This document shows positions 63,060-64,000 of a stretch of DNA of 64,000 nucleotides, piece after piece. A model generated the notes under the pieces. It searched no databases. It was given only the letters and a program-made list of their open reading frames with translations, and was not told the origin of the DNA. The stretch lies in contig CM067356.1 in NCBI GenBank assembly GCA_034190875.2, positions 16,857,439-16,921,438 of the forward strand, in the 5' to 3' direction. A program made the translations under genes and the position numbers. The DNA is from Urechis unicinctus. Its lineage: Eukaryota; Annelida; Polychaeta; Xenopneusta; Urechidae. How positions within the stretch are numbered: the first letter of the stretch is position 1; each line of letters begins with the position of its first letter.

Positions 63060-63515
63060 TCAACATGAATTACATTTAGGTGAGTATATTATACTTCCGT
63101 GTTTCTTTTAAGGGGGACAACACTTTGCTCATTGCGCTGACATGTTTAGCGTTATTGATAACAGGTGTTTGTAAGCACTCAGTTCTCACTTCGGCATCAT
63201 ATTTCCAGTTCTTATCGGTGACTCGCAACATTTGATATGCTGCACTGTATTGCTTTTCGATTTTTCGAGTTCGTTCTACAGAGATTAAATCTGTCACAAA
63301 AGAGAGTGTCGTCTGGTAACTATGATGGCCGTTAATGCCGTTCTGTATAGTGTTTGTTTGCTTTATCAGCACCTTCATGTAAAGAGCAGCGTAGTTTTGC
63401 CCAAATCGATGTAGACTATTGACGTAGTTTATGCAGCATGACCTCTCATTTTATTTACAGAAAATCCTTACAGGTAGTTAAGTGCCAAGAATAATATAGA
63501 AACTGCTAGCTGTAA
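63060..63515. repeat. Duplicated segment, copy 2 (matches 49,100-49,560)
   Basis: Nearly identical to the 49-kb copy over its last 140 bp, with small indels before that (for example a GTCTGGTAACTATGATGGCC difference near 63,310). Confidence 0.88.
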
Positions 63516-64000
63516 ATCGTTTATGACATATCTATTAAATCGCTTCTAGCTGTGTGTCTTTTTGTGGTTACATGGATTCCTAATACCTAATGACAAAAAA
63601 CACATAGTCTAATGGTACAACGTATTGTGATGCGATTCGGAGAGCTTCTTAATTAAGTTTGCGTTTACTTGGTATTTGTACAAATATAGAAAACAATATA
63701 TTGCACTTAGTTGTATATTTGTCTCGGCACACCCTACGGTAATATTGCTATCTCGTTTTTCAATGTAAGTGATCAGTGATGAGCTCGTTGCTCTGGTTAT
63801 TGCTTAATTAAGAGAAAGGGGAGCGGACATATCATTATCACCGATTAGTGAGAACTTACCTTTCAATAAGCCACATGTTTTAAGTATTGAAGCCGTTAGT
63901 ATTTTCATCATCTCGGCCAATTAATGACCGTCATCACTTAGTGACAACATCACAATCAATAAAATAATAGCCTTTATCCTCGAAAACTAATCTGGTAGCT
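63516..64000. other. Anonymous sequence at the window end
   Basis: No recognisable gene or repeat was found. Confidence 0.4.

Overview
This window looks like nuclear DNA of an invertebrate animal, probably a marine bilaterian. I cannot name the phylum. The evidence is short exons with GT/AG borders, no operons or ribosome binding sites, CR1/L2-like LINE fragments, a THAP-domain (P-element type) transposon relic, a solo LTR, long (AT)n tracts and many minisatellites. I found no intact multi-domain protein-coding gene in the 64 kb. Nearly all long open frames are simple-repeat translations, antisense of retroelements, or chance.

The central feature is a run of six exons (9,787-14,990, + strand) that spell out, in the right order, the cytoplasmic half of a cyclic nucleotide-gated (CNG) ion channel: C-linker, then cyclic-nucleotide-binding domain (CNBD). 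This copy is broken by a nonsense codon, three one-base frameshifts (two in homopolymers), a missing splice acceptor and a probably lost donor. Around it lie further, more decayed pieces of the same gene. First-linker-exon remnants sit at about 15.95, 41.0 and 61.85 kb. A second CNBD exon remnant is at 40.3 kb. PDKLK-exon remnants or their introns are at 19.1, 25.7, 28.8, 33.1, 36.6 and 62.0 kb. The window therefore reads as a graveyard of repeatedly duplicated CNG-channel genes. Large paralogous blocks support this: 14.46-20.58 with 40.24-44.83, 27.37-28.95 with 31.73-33.23, and 24.45-25.8 with 60.5-62.15.

Layout. 0-9.7 kb: a 455-bp direct repeat (at 1 and 7,549), a P-like/THAP transposon relic, a long (AT)n tract, a 31-bp-class minisatellite and another transposon fragment. 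9.8-15 kb: the best CNG copy, with three minisatellites in its introns. 15-21 kb: decayed copy B carrying a 0.7-kb DNA transposon. 21.9-22.7 kb: a LINE with an in-frame 39-bp repeat. 24-37 kb: tandem duplicated blocks with CNG exon remnants, a LINE tail and two unidentified coding-like minus-strand segments. 37.7-39.15 kb: nested DNA transposons. 40-45 kb: block H, a paralogue of copy B, with a solo LTR flanked by TTAAG. 45-47.2 kb: two minus-strand LINE relics, one with an internal 33-bp coding tandem expansion. 47.4-57.8 kb: mostly anonymous sequence. 57.8-64 kb: an unidentified exon-like family, a LINE relic and another duplicated block with a CNG exon remnant.

All similarities were judged by eye from the sequence and from remembered family motifs. 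No search, alignment score or identity percentage was computed.
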